A stretch of DNA of 64,000 nt from Lunularia cruciata (lineage: Eukaryota; Streptophyta; Marchantiopsida; Lunulariales; Lunulariaceae): assembly GCA_948567375.1 (NCBI GenBank), contig OX419760.1:17484001-17548000 (forward strand), given 5' to 3'. Position 1 is the first letter of the stretch, and each line of letters begins with the position of its first letter. Below the pieces are notes generated by a model that saw only the letters and a program-made list of their open reading frames with translations, was not told the origin of the DNA and did not search any database. Shown in pieces: positions 48,268 through 59,979 of this stretch. Both the position numbers and the translations under genes were made by a program.

Positions 48268-48858
48268 TATAATACCAATAGTTAGATATATTATCTGTAG
48301 GTGAAAATTGGCTTGATAACATTTAAATGGATGTTATATATGATGGACTAAATAGATCAGATAGAGGTATCACCAAAAGAGTACTCCTACTAATAACGAA
48401 GGAGTTGAAAATAAGATGAAACTTCATAGCTAATTTTGGAGGCATAAACGGATGAATTAAGCTTAAAAATGTGCAGACTACTCCGCTCCCCCATAGTAAA
48501 AAAGGCTGGCATTCCTTCTCCTCTTTTTTGTCTCATCTAGAGCTTTCTAATGATACCTCACCCATGCGATTATGAGATTCATACAGTAAGACTCCCTCCG
48601 GTCAAAGCTTGTTTGACCAACCAAATAGGACCAAAACCAACATGTCACCCATGCATGCAACTAATCTAAGGGTAGAGCTAGTTGACATGTCACAAATCCA
48701 TGTATCTGATCTAAGGGTGGAGCTTACTTTGAGAGAATAATCTTTGCTATATAAGAAAGACAAGGTGCTCCTTTGGGGCATTGGAGTTTTGATTGTGAAG
48801 CTTTGTGTTTCTTCTTCTGGATTTCTCTTGGAGGTTCTCCTGTCCTTGGAACATTACA
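48268..48858 (-). mobile_element. Second-family LTR, minus copy
   Basis: Reverse complement of the family at 46878-47624 and 61325-62021. It runs from ataccaatagttagatat to gtccttggaacattaca. At 591 bp it is shorter, with internal deletions. Together with 46878-47624 it forms an inverted pair, not the direct pair of a normal element. Confidence 0.75.
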
Positions 48859-49690
48859 ATTGCATATCAAAGCCAATATGAAGAAGAAATTTGGAGGCTT
48901 GAGAGTGAGACTTGAGAGAATCTAAGACTTGAGACTTGAGAGCTCTTTGGCTTGAATACAACCATCAACAACAAGGGTACCTCCTTGATACATGTAAGGT
49001 GCCTGATTATATTTCTTTAGCTTATAGTAGGAGGTATTATTTATAGCTTTGGCCTAATGTGAATATTTCATTTAGTCCTTTGAACAAAAATAAAGCAAAG
49101 TGACCAAAATCCCTTTGTAGGTTTTGCTTAAATTCCAAGTATTGGTTATATATCTTTGGTGAGTAATGGTGAGGAATCTTTGTAGTAGGAACCCAAGTGA
49201 TTGAATGGAAATGACAATTTGTACTTGAGGCTAGGGTTTGGGATCCTTGGTAGCTTTGAAGGAGTGAAGCAATACCTTGATGGATCTTAATTGAGCTATA
49301 TTGTGTTTAAAATACCACAAAATCAAAAAGCAAAGGCTTACTACCAATGCAAAATCCCCTTGGAATTGTGCCCTTTAGAAAGTGTAGAATACATTCTTCA
49401 AAGTTGAATATCTTTGTTGTGAAGCAACCTCTTTGGAGTTGATTGAATAATCACCTTTAAGAACTAGTTAGAAATTAGTATCTAAAGTGATTTCTTAGTT
49501 TTCCATTTGCCGTAGTGTGCCATAAGGAGTTACATTACAATATTTTAGGAGTAGTTCCTACCCAAGAGGGTAAATAGTTAACAATAAGAACTGCAAGTTA
49601 TGACACTTCTCCTCAAATCTAACCATTTCTAACCCTATATCCTCAAGGGAACAACTTGTTTATTGCCATTATTATTATACCACTTTTTGG
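48859..49690. repeat. Dispersed repeat shared with 3560-4160
   Basis: The similar part is about 49140-49690 (see 3560-4160). The first 280 bp are unique here and contain direct gagacttgaga repeats near 48905-48940. No gene was seen. Confidence 0.55.
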
Positions 49691-51120
49691 TCAACACTAG
49701 GTTACCACAAGCCTTTTGATGCTTAGATATACTTTGCAAGGCTAGCTAACTTTAACATAGCCTAAATAAGTCTTTTTTTAACTTAAGTGCCTTTGGTGAG
49801 GTTAATTGAAGCCAACATAAAATAAAATTTATGTGATTTTAGTGGTATCAAGTGAAGGAAATTATTTTATACTTTGAAAAAACCATTGAAATATGGTTCA
49901 ATATAACCATTAACCATATAAATCTACATAAATGTCTTTCAAACATTTATTAACAACTACTTCACCTAAGCACCAATAGAGCAATTGATGGCTCCATCAA
50001 TACCTTCCTAGATGCTTTAGTTTATTCATTGTGGTTTCTACTCATAGTTCCTTTTGTGGTAAGTTTGGGCAAAGAAAGGCTCAACTTAAAGTTGTGTGAT
50101 TTGCTACTTATTGGAGTTTGAGTGGGAAAAGGTCTTGACTATTTGGGCACTAGGTTGCATCCTCGGCTGATTCACTCTCAAATTTGGCCAAAAAGGCCTT
50201 ACATGTTAATGGATAATAATTGACAATTTAATTATCCTTATTTATTAGACCTATAATTATAACATTATTATTAGACTTATGAACTATTATCTAATATGCT
50301 AGAATTATTCTCTGGATTAACTAACTAAATGTTAAAGGTTCAATTTCTTTAAAAATTTAACTTTCACTATTTCTCTTGTAGATATAAAAAAATTCATATA
50401 TATGAATATAAAAGTTTTGATATATCTTGGACTTAAAAAGGTTGATTCATTTCTATATTTGTTTATTGTTTTTTAGTCTTTGATCTGAACTAAAATAAAG
50501 CTCAAGATTTTTAATTTTACATTTAGTACTTTTGCTATTTTAATCTCATTTATCTATTTTGCAATAGAATAATTGTTTAAATTTTTATCTCTTCTTATGT
50601 TTTAGTTCTTAGAGTGATGCCAAAACTTAATTTCTTTATCAACTCCTCCTATTAACTAAAAAGAGACTTAAAGTAGAAGTATTTAGTCCAAAAAGGTCAA
50701 TAATTTGTCTATTACATGTTTTCCACTTTTGGATACATAATATTTTTAGTGATTGAGTATATAAAATATTGAGCTTTCACATCAAATGATAGAAAGAGTG
50801 CACTTTAATGTTGAGGGGAAATTCTACTTGATTTTTACTTTAAATTAGAAGTAATTGACTTTCATAAAGATTTGGATGCGGAAGATTTTGACCTTTGTAA
50901 AATAATATTAGCATGAGTATTTCAATATGATCAAGTGGGTTTGAGAAAATTAAGATGTAGAGTCAAGAGTAGACATAAGAAGATTAAGCTATCTTTCATA
51001 GATAAGCTCAAGCACAATGAGGCAAAAGTAGAAAATAAAGGCAAAAGTAGAGATAAAAAGATTTGAAAACATTTCATAGTTTTAGTGCAATGCGAAAAAA
51101 GAGAAGTTGACCTCGTAGAA
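49691..51120. other. AT-rich DNA, no gene seen
   Basis: No ORF with domain character and no clear repeat ends. Confidence 0.5.
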
Positions 51121-51124
51121 AAAA

Positions 51125-51621
51125 TCAAGGATGGGAAGACCCCATCAAGCCATACAGAAAAAATAGGTTAAATGAGGCTAAGCCCCAATAGAGTCTATAT
51201 GAGAAATCTGCCCTATTGCACCTAAGACATCTGGGCTATGCAAGTCGTACAGTCTACACACAACTCGAGCATCCAAAGAAACATCACCTAATGTGATTGC
51301 TCTCCTATGGATTGCACCAGCCACTACTTATTGTAGAGCAATGGACACACACTGTCTAAAATATGCTACAAATTATGAGAGTGAGAGTGGTACCCCATGG
51401 TGCCTAACATGATAAGCTCTCTTGCATTCCTTGACAAATGTATCAAACACCGTATCCATCACTCCATATAACTCCAAGGCTAGAGGAACAAAGAGGTGAC
51501 CTTGTTGTATGCCCCTATACTTGGAGACCTTGCAACCTACTACTACACTTGATGCCCATCTAGGGAGATGGGGTAATCATTCCCTCCAAAACCATATCCC
51601 GCATAGGGTCCGTAACCACGA
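51125..51621 (-). pseudogene. LINE-like RT C-terminal fragment
   Basis: Read on the minus strand, it encodes a stretch with FVPLALELYG and, after a frameshift or stop, YFRQ and AIHRRAITLG. This parallels FIPLAMDIFG in the RT remnant at 12578-12958. The 3' untranslated part matches 9950-10145. The upstream end is cut exactly at the LTR that begins at 51622. Confidence 0.6.
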
Positions 51622-52003
51622 TGTAAAAGACCAAGACTAAGGAGAGAAATAAGAGAATGGAAGCTCACATTGGGACACTTGAATGAAGAAAAACTCCAAA
51701 TGCATAGCATGAGCTTTGGCTCTTCTACTTATAGGGAGCATGCAAGTCCTTTGAGAAGCTTCCTTGAGCCACTTTCTTGGAGTGCAAGCCAAGTTACCTA
51801 GGAAGCTTCTCAAGAAGCTTCCTTCTTGAAATCGCTTACTTGGCGTGCAAGCTAAGCTGGTTGGAAGCTTCTAGAAGCTTCCTTCTAGAAACTACCTACT
51901 TGAGATGCAAGCTAAGCTAATGGGAAGCTTCCCAAGAAGCTTCCTAGATACTTCTAGAATATTCTAGGCTAATTTGGCCTATTCACTACTTCGTTAACCT
52001 TAA
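51622..52003 (-). mobile_element. Chromovirus-family LTR, minus, truncated
   Basis: It starts tgtaaaagaccaagac, the reverse of the family 3' end. It includes the four-unit GAA/TTC array at 51864-51881 and stops at ttcgttaacctt instead of reaching the usual tgttaca end. It then joins a plus-strand LTR fragment head to head. Confidence 0.8.
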
Positions 52004-52170
52004 GAAAGTGGCTCAAGGAAACTTCTTGAGAAGCTTCACAAAGGCCTTGTATGCTCCCTATAAGTAGAAGAGCCAAAGCTCATGCTAGGCATTTGGAGTT
52101 TTTTTTCATTCAAGTGTCCCAATGTGAGCTTCCATTCTCCTGTTTCTCTCCTTAGTCTTGGTCTTTTACA
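52004..52170 (+). mobile_element. Chromovirus-family LTR fragment, plus
   Basis: This is the 3' half of the LTR (aagaaagtggctcaagg to gtcttttaca). It is followed at 52171-52265 by the same LINE fragment that adjoins the minus LTR at 51622, in mirror orientation. Confidence 0.8.
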
Positions 52171-52265
52171 TTGTGGTTACGGACCCTATGCGGGATACAG
52201 TTTTGGAGGGAATGATTACCCATCTCCCTAGATGAGCAGCAAGTGCAGTAGTAGGTTGCAAGGTC

Positions 52266-52359
52266 TCATGCTAGGCATTTGGAGTTTTCCCTCATTCTAA
52301 TGTCCCAATGTGAACTTCCATTGTCCTATTTCTCTCCTTGGTCTTGGTCTTTTACATTG
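52266..52359 (+). mobile_element. Short LTR 3' end fragment
   Basis: The sequence tcatgctaggcatttgg to cttttaca (ending near 52356) repeats the last 90 bp of the LTR, followed by ttggg, the start of a primer site. It then jumps into minus-strand integrase sequence. Confidence 0.75.
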
Positions 52360-53191
52360 GGTAACATCAAAGGATCCTATCCAATTAGGGGCAAGTTTAC
52401 TTGGGTATCAAGTGGGAGAGGGAGGTTATTGGATGAGAGCATGACCTTATCACTAACCTGAAAGCTGAGACCACAATGATGGTGATCCGCATATTGTTTT
52501 TGACAATTCTGAGTAACAAGGAGATGAGATTTGGCTTGTTAGAGAGATTGGGAGATGGTGGTCAAGAAGGTGAAAGTATAAGAGATATGAGATAGGGGAG
52601 GAGCAAGAAGGGAATCTAGAACAAGTGGGTCTTGGCTAAAATTGAGAAAGAAAGGAGAGAATCCGGTGCTTGCTTGTTTAGAATTATTGTATGCAAACTA
52701 CGCAACTGCAAGACATTCATCCCAATTGGTATGGTAAATGTTGACAAAAGAACAAAGCATATCTTCCAAGATGCAATTTGCATGTTCAGTTTTTCCATTA
52801 ATTTGAGGATGATAGGCCATGGAAAAAACAAGCTTGGTGCCAAGTATTTGGAAGAGTGCTTGCCAAAACTTTCCATTGAAGCAAGGATCACAATCAGAGA
52901 TGAGTACAAGCGGCATCCGATGATGGTTGAATACATTATCAAAGTAGATATGTGCCAAGGTTGGAGCATCCACAATATCAAATATTGGTGCCAAATGGAT
53001 TTGCTTACTAAGCTTATCCACAAACACCACAATTGCTGTATGTCCTTGCTTTGTCTTGGGCAAGGAGGTGATGAGATCTAAGCTCACATGTTCTTGATGA
53101 ATAGATGTAATGGGGAGTGGTTGAAGAAGTCCACTTGGTTTCTGGTTATTGGCCTTGTTGTGTTGAAAACTCTCACACAATCGGACAAAAT
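52360..53191 (-). pseudogene. Chromovirus integrase fragment
   Basis: The minus-strand frame 52698-53180 covers the integrase core: VSLDLITSLPKTKQGH with the first Asp, a mutated second-Asp region (SDCDPCF) and YHPQINGKTEHAN. Its 3' neighbour matches 53776-53990 of the longer copy. The fragment is cut at both ends by LTR pieces. Confidence 0.85.
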
Positions 53192-53406
53192 TACTTCTAG
53201 AAGCGGCCTACTTGGCGTGCAAGCTAAGCTAGTTGGAAGCTTCTAGAAGCTTCCTTCTAGAAGCTACTTACTTGAGGTGCAAGCTAAGCTAGCCAAGAAG
53301 CTTCCCAAGAAGCTTCCTAGATACTTTTGGAATATTCTTGGCTAATTTGTCTTACGTGCTACTTTGTAAGCCCGACGAACTTTGTCGCTAAACTCCATGT
53401 TGTTAT
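53192..53406 (-). mobile_element. Truncated 3' LTR of the main chromovirus copy
   Basis: The minus-strand LTR start (atataacaacatggag, a decayed tgtaacaatatggag) is at about 53406. It runs down to 53192, where it is cut and fused to integrase sequence of another copy. It contains the four-unit GAAGCTTCTAGAAGCTTC array at 53236-53253. Confidence 0.8.
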
Positions 53407-56400
53407 ATATTTCCCCGCCGCTAGTTGGTGACGTCCTCATGCCAATGAAGCTTAAAAGTCTTGGATGGCCGTTTGTGCATTCTGGTGGTGAGAAAAAGGT
53501 TCCCATGTGGTATCATGAAGGGGATACCCTTTCCAAAGGACCTTATACTCCATATGTTGGCAACAACCTCATTGAATATGGCAACGCGCAAGGATACAAT
53601 CAACTTCATACTCCTCATGATTATTGATAGGGACAAGAAGAGGGGGAGGTTGGACTCAAGAGGAAAAGGAAGAGGGGTTAAAAACAAAGGGTTTCAATTT
53701 GGAAATATGAAAGATAACATGGATACGCATGTGACAAGGCAAGGCAAGTCGATAAGCAACAAGAAAGACAATTTGGGTGATATCAAAGGGTCCTATCCAA
53801 TTAGGGGCAAGTTTACAAATTTGGGTATCAAGTGGGAGAGGGAGGTTACTAGAGGATATCATGACTTTATCACCAACTTCAAAGGTGAGATCACAACAAT
53901 GGTGTTCCACATATTGTTTTTGGTGATTTTGAGCAACAAGGAGGTGAGACTTGGCTTGTTGGAGAGATTGGGATATAGTGGTCAAGAATGTGGAAGTATG
54001 AGGAACCTGAGATGGAGGTGGAGCAAGAAGAGAATTTGGAACAAGCGGATCTTGGCCAAAATTGAGAAAGAAAGGAGAAAATCCGGTGCTTGCCTATTTG
54101 GAATTATTGTAGGCAAATTTTGCAGCACAAGACATTCGTCCCAATTGGTATGGTTGACATTGACAAAGGCACGCAACATATCCTCCAATGTACGATTTGC
54201 ACGTTTGGTTTGTCCATCAGTTTGAGGATGATAGACCATGGACAAAGCAAGCTTGGTGCCAAGTATCTGGAAGAGAGCTTGCCAAAAGTTCTTGGTAAAT
54301 TCAGGATCACTATTGGAGATGAGTACACGTGGTATCCTATGATGTTTGAAGACATTATTGAAGTAGATTTGCGCTAAGGTTGGAGCATCCACAGTATCAC
54401 AGGTTGGTGCTAAGTGGATTTGCTTACTAAGCTTATCCACAAACACCACAATTGCGAGGTGTCCTTGTTTTATCTTTGGCAAGAATGTGATGAGATCCAA
54501 GCTCACATGCTCCCAGCAGCAAATGGAACGGCAAGTGGTTGAAGGATTCCACTCAGCTTTTGGTTGCTGGCCTTGTTACATTGGTAGCTGTCACACGATC
54601 AGACAAATTCTTGAACATCTCATGTCATGTTGGGCTGCCACCATTGGCGTTGGAGGGTACTCAACATCTTGTCCACACCCATATGATCCGTGATGGGTAA
54701 ATCATGGGCTTCTTGAAGGCGCACAAGTCAAAGATCACCTTTAGTTGGAACATAGATCCATTTTACATGGAATAAAATGCCCTCTTTGATAGAGAAGACG
54801 TTGTACTCCTTATCGCATGCCATAAGGCGACCCTGTACCATTTGGAAGAAGGGATCTTGGTGTAGAGCTGACTGAAACTTGTTTTGGACCTTGGAGTCAG
54901 CTGACACCATTGAAATTGCCATTGTGATGAGAGGAAGAGACCTCAAATCAAGTCATCGTGATAAAGCATTGGGGATGACATGGAACCGACCTAGTTTGTA
55001 CTCAAGTTTGATGTCATATAGTTGGAGTTGTTCCTCTCATCGATGATGTCTATTCTTCATGTGTTCCAAGTATAAGGTCCGCAACAATGGTTTGTGATCA
55101 GTTTGCATGATCACTTGTTTCCCCAAGAGGTAATGCCTCCATACCTTGGTGGCATATACCATTGTAAGTTGTTCTTGATCTCAAGCAAAGTATTTTTGTT
55201 CAGCCGTATTGAGTTGGCAAGACACAAAGGCAATGAGATGGAGTCCATCTGGGAATTCTTATTGCAACACGACTCCAATTGCAAAGTTAGAAGCATCAAA
55301 TTCAACTACACAGGGTAGTTGAGGATCATATGGTTGAAGAATGGGTCTTGAAGACACCATATGCTTTAACTTCTGGAATGCTTCTTCATGCTTGGTGGTC
55401 CATTGGAAGCTCAAGTTCTTTCCCAAGAGGTCAGTCAATGGTGCAACCACATGAGCATAATAATAAATGAACCGTTGGTAAAACTGGCCAATCCATTGAA
55501 TGCCCGTACTTCTATAGCATCCTTTGGAGTAGGCCAATCAGTAATGGCCTTGATCTTCTCTTCTTCCATCTTGATCCCCTCTAACGAGATCTTATGACCC
55601 AAGAAGGTAACCTTCTTCTGCCAAAAGGCACACTTTGACCTCTTGCAATAAAATTTCCATTGTCGTAATCGTCTTAGGACTTCTCGCACATGATTCACAT
55701 GTTCTACCTCTATCTTACTATAAATTAAGATATCATCCAAGAACACCACCACGGACCGATCCAATAGTCCATCCAACACCCAATGCATCTGATCCATGAA
55801 GATTGCAGGAGCATTAGTGAGTCCAAAAGGTAGAACTCTCCACTCAAAATGCCCATACCTTGTACAAAAGGTAGTCTTTTGCACATCTTCTCTCTCAATA
55901 GAAATTTGCCAATAGCCGCAGCGAAGATCCAACTTGGAAAAGTAGCGTGTTCCACTTAGTTGATCAAACAAGTCATTGATCTGAGGCAAGGGATATGCAT
56001 TTTTCACGGTTTGCTTATTGAGCCCATGATAATCAATACAGAAATGAAGTCCTCCATCCTTCTTTGGAACAAATAGTACCGGTGCTCCCCAAGGAGAGGT
56101 ACTATGTTGTATGAAGTCCTTCTCCAACAACTCTGTAAGTGTTGTTTGCAACTCCTCCAACTCCTTTGGTGAGAGCCGATAGATTTGTCTACTCACTTGA
56201 GTACTCTCTGGCAATAACTCAATCTTGAAAGGCATACCTCAATTGGAGGGTAATCCCTTTGGCAAATCATCCGGAAACAAGTCTGCAAACTCCTTAACTA
56301 TCCAATCAACCATTGCTTGATGAGGCTCTTGGTCCTCCACAGATTGGTCTTGTGCAATCAGCTTGATCCATACCGCAAATACAGACTTATCTTCCTCCAA

Positions 56401-57935
56401 AGCTTGCTCTATGGCTGCTTTACTAACAAACTTCCCTTCTAGGGATTCATCTCTCTTCCAAGCTTGCTCCATGGTTGCTTTCTTGGCAAACTTCTCATCT
56501 TGGAGCTCTACTTCCTTCAAGGTTTGCTCTATGGCTACCTTCTCGACAAACTTCCCATCTTGGGATTGACTATTCTTAGGTGTTTTACTTAGAGGTGCCA
56601 GACAACCTAATCGGAAATTCCTACTTTGGTGTTGTACTTGAATTTGTCATTGGGTCCAATCGAATTGAACCTTATGAAGTTCAAGCCGAGGTAGACCCAA
56701 AATGATATCATAGTGTAGAGGTGCCACTACAAACCTCATACACTCCAAATACTCCTTCCCAATCTTGGAGGTAGTAAGATGCGAGGTACGGAATGCAAAA
56801 CCCTTTCTACCATCCGCCATCATCAAACTACTTCCAATCACTAGCTTGATAGGAATACCCAATTCCTTTGCTACTTGCATAAACATGCAATTCTTTGAAC
56901 TTCCAAAATCAACCAAAATCCTACAACTCCGATTAGATATCATACCTTGCAAGTGAAGCAAACTTGCATAGGTCGAGCCTTCAATCCCATTGGAACTAAT
57001 CAAGCTCCCAATAGGTGGCTCAAAATTTCCTACTAGGATTCCTTGTTTCCCTAATTATTCCACTCCACAACCTCCACTTGGGCAACTTGTCAAGGTTGCA
57101 CATTCCTAAGTGGGCATTCAGCAATGCAATACCCCAATTGGCGACAATAAAAACAACCACCATTTTGTTGCAGTTTCTCCCTATCTGTTGTGCCAAGCGG
57201 TCTTCATTGAATTGCATCAATCTCCATTAGTGCTGGATCCTCCACTTGTGTGTAGTGCATTGGTAGGCTTTGTGGAGGTCGAGGTTGAGACCAAGTTGTT
57301 GCCACCAAGGAATCAAAATGTTTGGCCAACCGCATGGCTTCCTCCAAGTGTTGTGGCTCTTGCATGGTTACCTCTAATTTGGTTCTTGCCTTCAAGCCCC
57401 TCACAAATTGATCTAGTGCTTCACCTTCCAATATATTTGGAATTTGCATGATGGTGTTTTAGAACTACATGATGTAACTTCTTACAAAGTCAATCTATTT
57501 CAACTCTGCCAACTTATCATGTGCAGCTCGTGTGGCATTTATAGCTTGGAACCGACTAATTATTGCGCTCTTGAATTCCGCCCATGTCAAGATTAGTGCA
57601 ACCATTTGTCATTTGGCTTGCTCCACTCGGAATCTCCACCATAGCTTTGCTACTCCATCCAATTGGCTAGAAGCCAAGAGAATCTATTTTTGCTCGTCTT
57701 GTAGATTGGTAGCTTCAAAATAATGTTCACAATCAAACACAAAATTCTCCAATGCACCCGGGAGATTCTTGCCTTCAAATACCTTGGGTTTAGGGAATTT
57801 GATCTAATCTTCTCCTTCTCAAATTGGTACTCTCTCCACCTGCTCTTGTCGTCAAAGATCTCGTTCATCCAACAATTGAGTAAGGTGCTTGATTTGTTGT
57901 TGCATATCAAGGATAACATCAGGGATTTCCGCCAT
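53407..57935 (-). pseudogene. Ty3/gypsy chromovirus gag-pol, longest copy
   Basis: It reads from gag at 57935 (MAEIPDVILDMQQQ) down to a chromodomain. A zinc knuckle at 57114-57155 has its His replaced by Tyr. The protease frame is 56647-57003, with the active-site triad changed to DFG. RT (55435-56235) keeps FVPKKDGG, KLDLRCGYWQI, VLPFGLTNAPAIF and VVFLDDILIYS. RNase H begins FDASNFAIGVVLQ near 55262. The integrase core is 53982-54506 (VFVDKLSKQIH, YHPQTDGQT). A C-terminal chromodomain-like GKGYPLHDTTWEP lies near 53530. This is the Ty3/gypsy order, and the chromodomain marks a chromovirus. Frameshifts and stops break gag, RNase H and the integrase tail, so it is not autonomous. Confidence 0.9.
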
Positions 57936-58194
57936 GGTTGCTCCTCTATCACACCACTCCCAATCTATCTTATTTATTAACACATAGAAATAGCACGTCC
58001 ACCGTTCTCCATAAGTTACAACTGGAAGTACCAAGGGTTCCTCAGATATGGTGATCATATGCAGAAAATCTTCTCCAAAGTGCAAGGTGATGAATTGTGT
58101 AAAATGATGCTTTGGTAGTATTTGGATGCAAAAATCCCAATGGTTTGGTGGAAGTAGATTTGGTGGTCCATAAATTCCATCCATCCTATTCCTA

Positions 58195-58205
58195 CCTTGA
58201 TACCA
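58195..58205 (-). promoter_or_regulatory. Chromovirus primer-binding site
   Basis: The minus strand reads tggtatcaagg two bases past the 5' LTR end. It matches the initiator-Met site tggtatcagag except in its last bases. Confidence 0.65.
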
Positions 58206-58206
58206 A

Positions 58207-58619
58207 TGTAAAAGTCCAAGATTGAAGAGAGAAATAGGAGAATGGAAACCCATATTTGGACACTTGAATGAGAGAAACCTTTGAATGCCTAGCATGAGCC
58301 TTGGCTTTGGTATTTATAGCTAGCATACAAGGCCCTTGAGAAGCTTCCTCAAGCCGCTTTCTTAGAGTGCAAGCCAAGTTAACTAGGAAGCTTCTCAAGA
58401 AGCTACCTTCTAGAAGCGGCCTACTTGGCATGCAAGCTAAGCTAGTTGGAAGCTTCTAAAAGCTTCCTTCTAGAAGCTACTTACTTGAGGTGCAAGCTAA
58501 GCTAGCCAAGAAGCTTCCCAAGAAGCTTCCTAGATATTTTTGAATATTCTTGGCTAATTTGTCTTATGTGCTACTTCGTAAGCTTGACTAACTTCGTCGT
58601 TAAACTCCATATTGTTACA
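58207..58619 (-). mobile_element. Chromovirus 5' LTR (main copy)
   Basis: A complete 413-bp LTR, TGTAACAATATGGAG to CTTTTACA on the minus strand. A gctataaata TATA lies at about 58311, with GAAGCTTC/TTCTAGAA clusters upstream of it (58400-58480). It is inserted in the integrase region of an older copy of the same family, whose sequence continues at 58620. Confidence 0.9.
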
Positions 58620-59979
58620 GGCCACCACCATTGGCATTGGAGGGTACCCAAGGTCTTGTCCACACCCATGTGACCAACAATTGGTAAATTATGGGCTTCT
58701 CAAAGGCGCACAAGTTGGAAATCACCTTTGGCTGGAACATAGATCCGGTCCTCATGGAATAGAAGGCCTCCCTTGAAGGAGAAGGTGTTATACTCCTTGT
58801 TTATTGCAAGACAACCATGTACCATCTAGGATCTTATTGTAGAGTTGACCAAAACTCATTCTAGACCTTGGAGTCAATTGACACCATTGTAATTGCCACC
58901 GTGATGAGAGGAAGAGACTTCAAATCAGGTCATTGTGATAGGGCATCAAGGATGATATGGAACCGACCTGGTTTGTACTCAAGTTTGATGTCAAAAATTG
59001 GAGTTGCTCCTCCTATTGATGATGTCGGCTCTTTATGTGTTCCAAGTGTAAGGTCTACAACAATGGTTTGTGATCAATTCACATGATCACTTGTTTCTCC
59101 AAGAGGGAATGCCTCCATACCTTGGTGGCACATAACATTGCAAGTTGTTTTTGATCTTGAGCAGAGTAATTTATTTTAGTTGTATTTAGTTGGCGAGACA
59201 AAGAGACATAAAATGAGATGCAGTCCATCTAGGAATTCTTGATGCAACACAGCTCCAATTGCAATGTTAGAAGCATCAAAATCAACCACACAAGGTAGTT
59301 TAGGATCATAAGGTTGAAGAATGGGTCTTGAAGACACCATATGTTTCAACTTTTGGAATGCTTTTTTGTGCTTGGTGGTCCACTAAAAGCTCAAGTTCTT
59401 CCCCAAGAGGTCAATCAATAGTGCATCCACATGAGCATAATAATGGATGAACCATCAATAAAAACTGGCCAATCCATTAAATGCCCATACTTCTACATCA
59501 TCTTTTAGAGTAGGCCAAGCAATAATGGCCTTGATTTTCTCCTCTTCCATCTTGATCCATTCCATTAAGATCTTGTGACCCAACAAGGTAACTTCCTTCT
59601 GCCAAAAGGCACACTCCGACTTCTTGTAGTAAAATTTCCATTATTGTAGTTGTCTTAGGAATTCTTGCATGTGATTCACGTGTTTTACTTTTGTCTTGCT
59701 ATAGATTAAGATATCATCCAAGAACAACAGCACAAATCGATCCAATAGTCCATCCAACACCCGATGCATCTGATCTATGAAGATGGTTGGAGCATTAATG
59801 AGCCCAAAAGGTAGAACTCTCCACTCAAAATGCCCATACCTTATGCAAAAGGCAATCTTTTGCACATCTTCCTTATCAATAGGGATTTTCCAAAATTCAC
59901 TACAAAGATCCAACTTGGAGAAGTATCATGCTCTACTCAATTGATCAAACAAGTCATTGATTTGAGGCAAGAGATATGC
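58620..59979 (-). pseudogene. Older chromovirus copy, integrase to RT
   Basis: Parallel to 54640-56000 of the main copy. RT motifs are in 59641-59913 (YGHFEWRVLPFGLINAPTIF, FLDDILIYS). The integrase side is interrupted by the main copy's LTR at 58619, and the RT side by the LTR at 59980. Many stops. Confidence 0.85.

Noticed and set aside
52632..54377. Long plus-strand ORFs (for example 53461-54225)
   Set aside because: They are antisense to chromovirus integrase and chromodomain sequence, whose motifs read on the minus strand.
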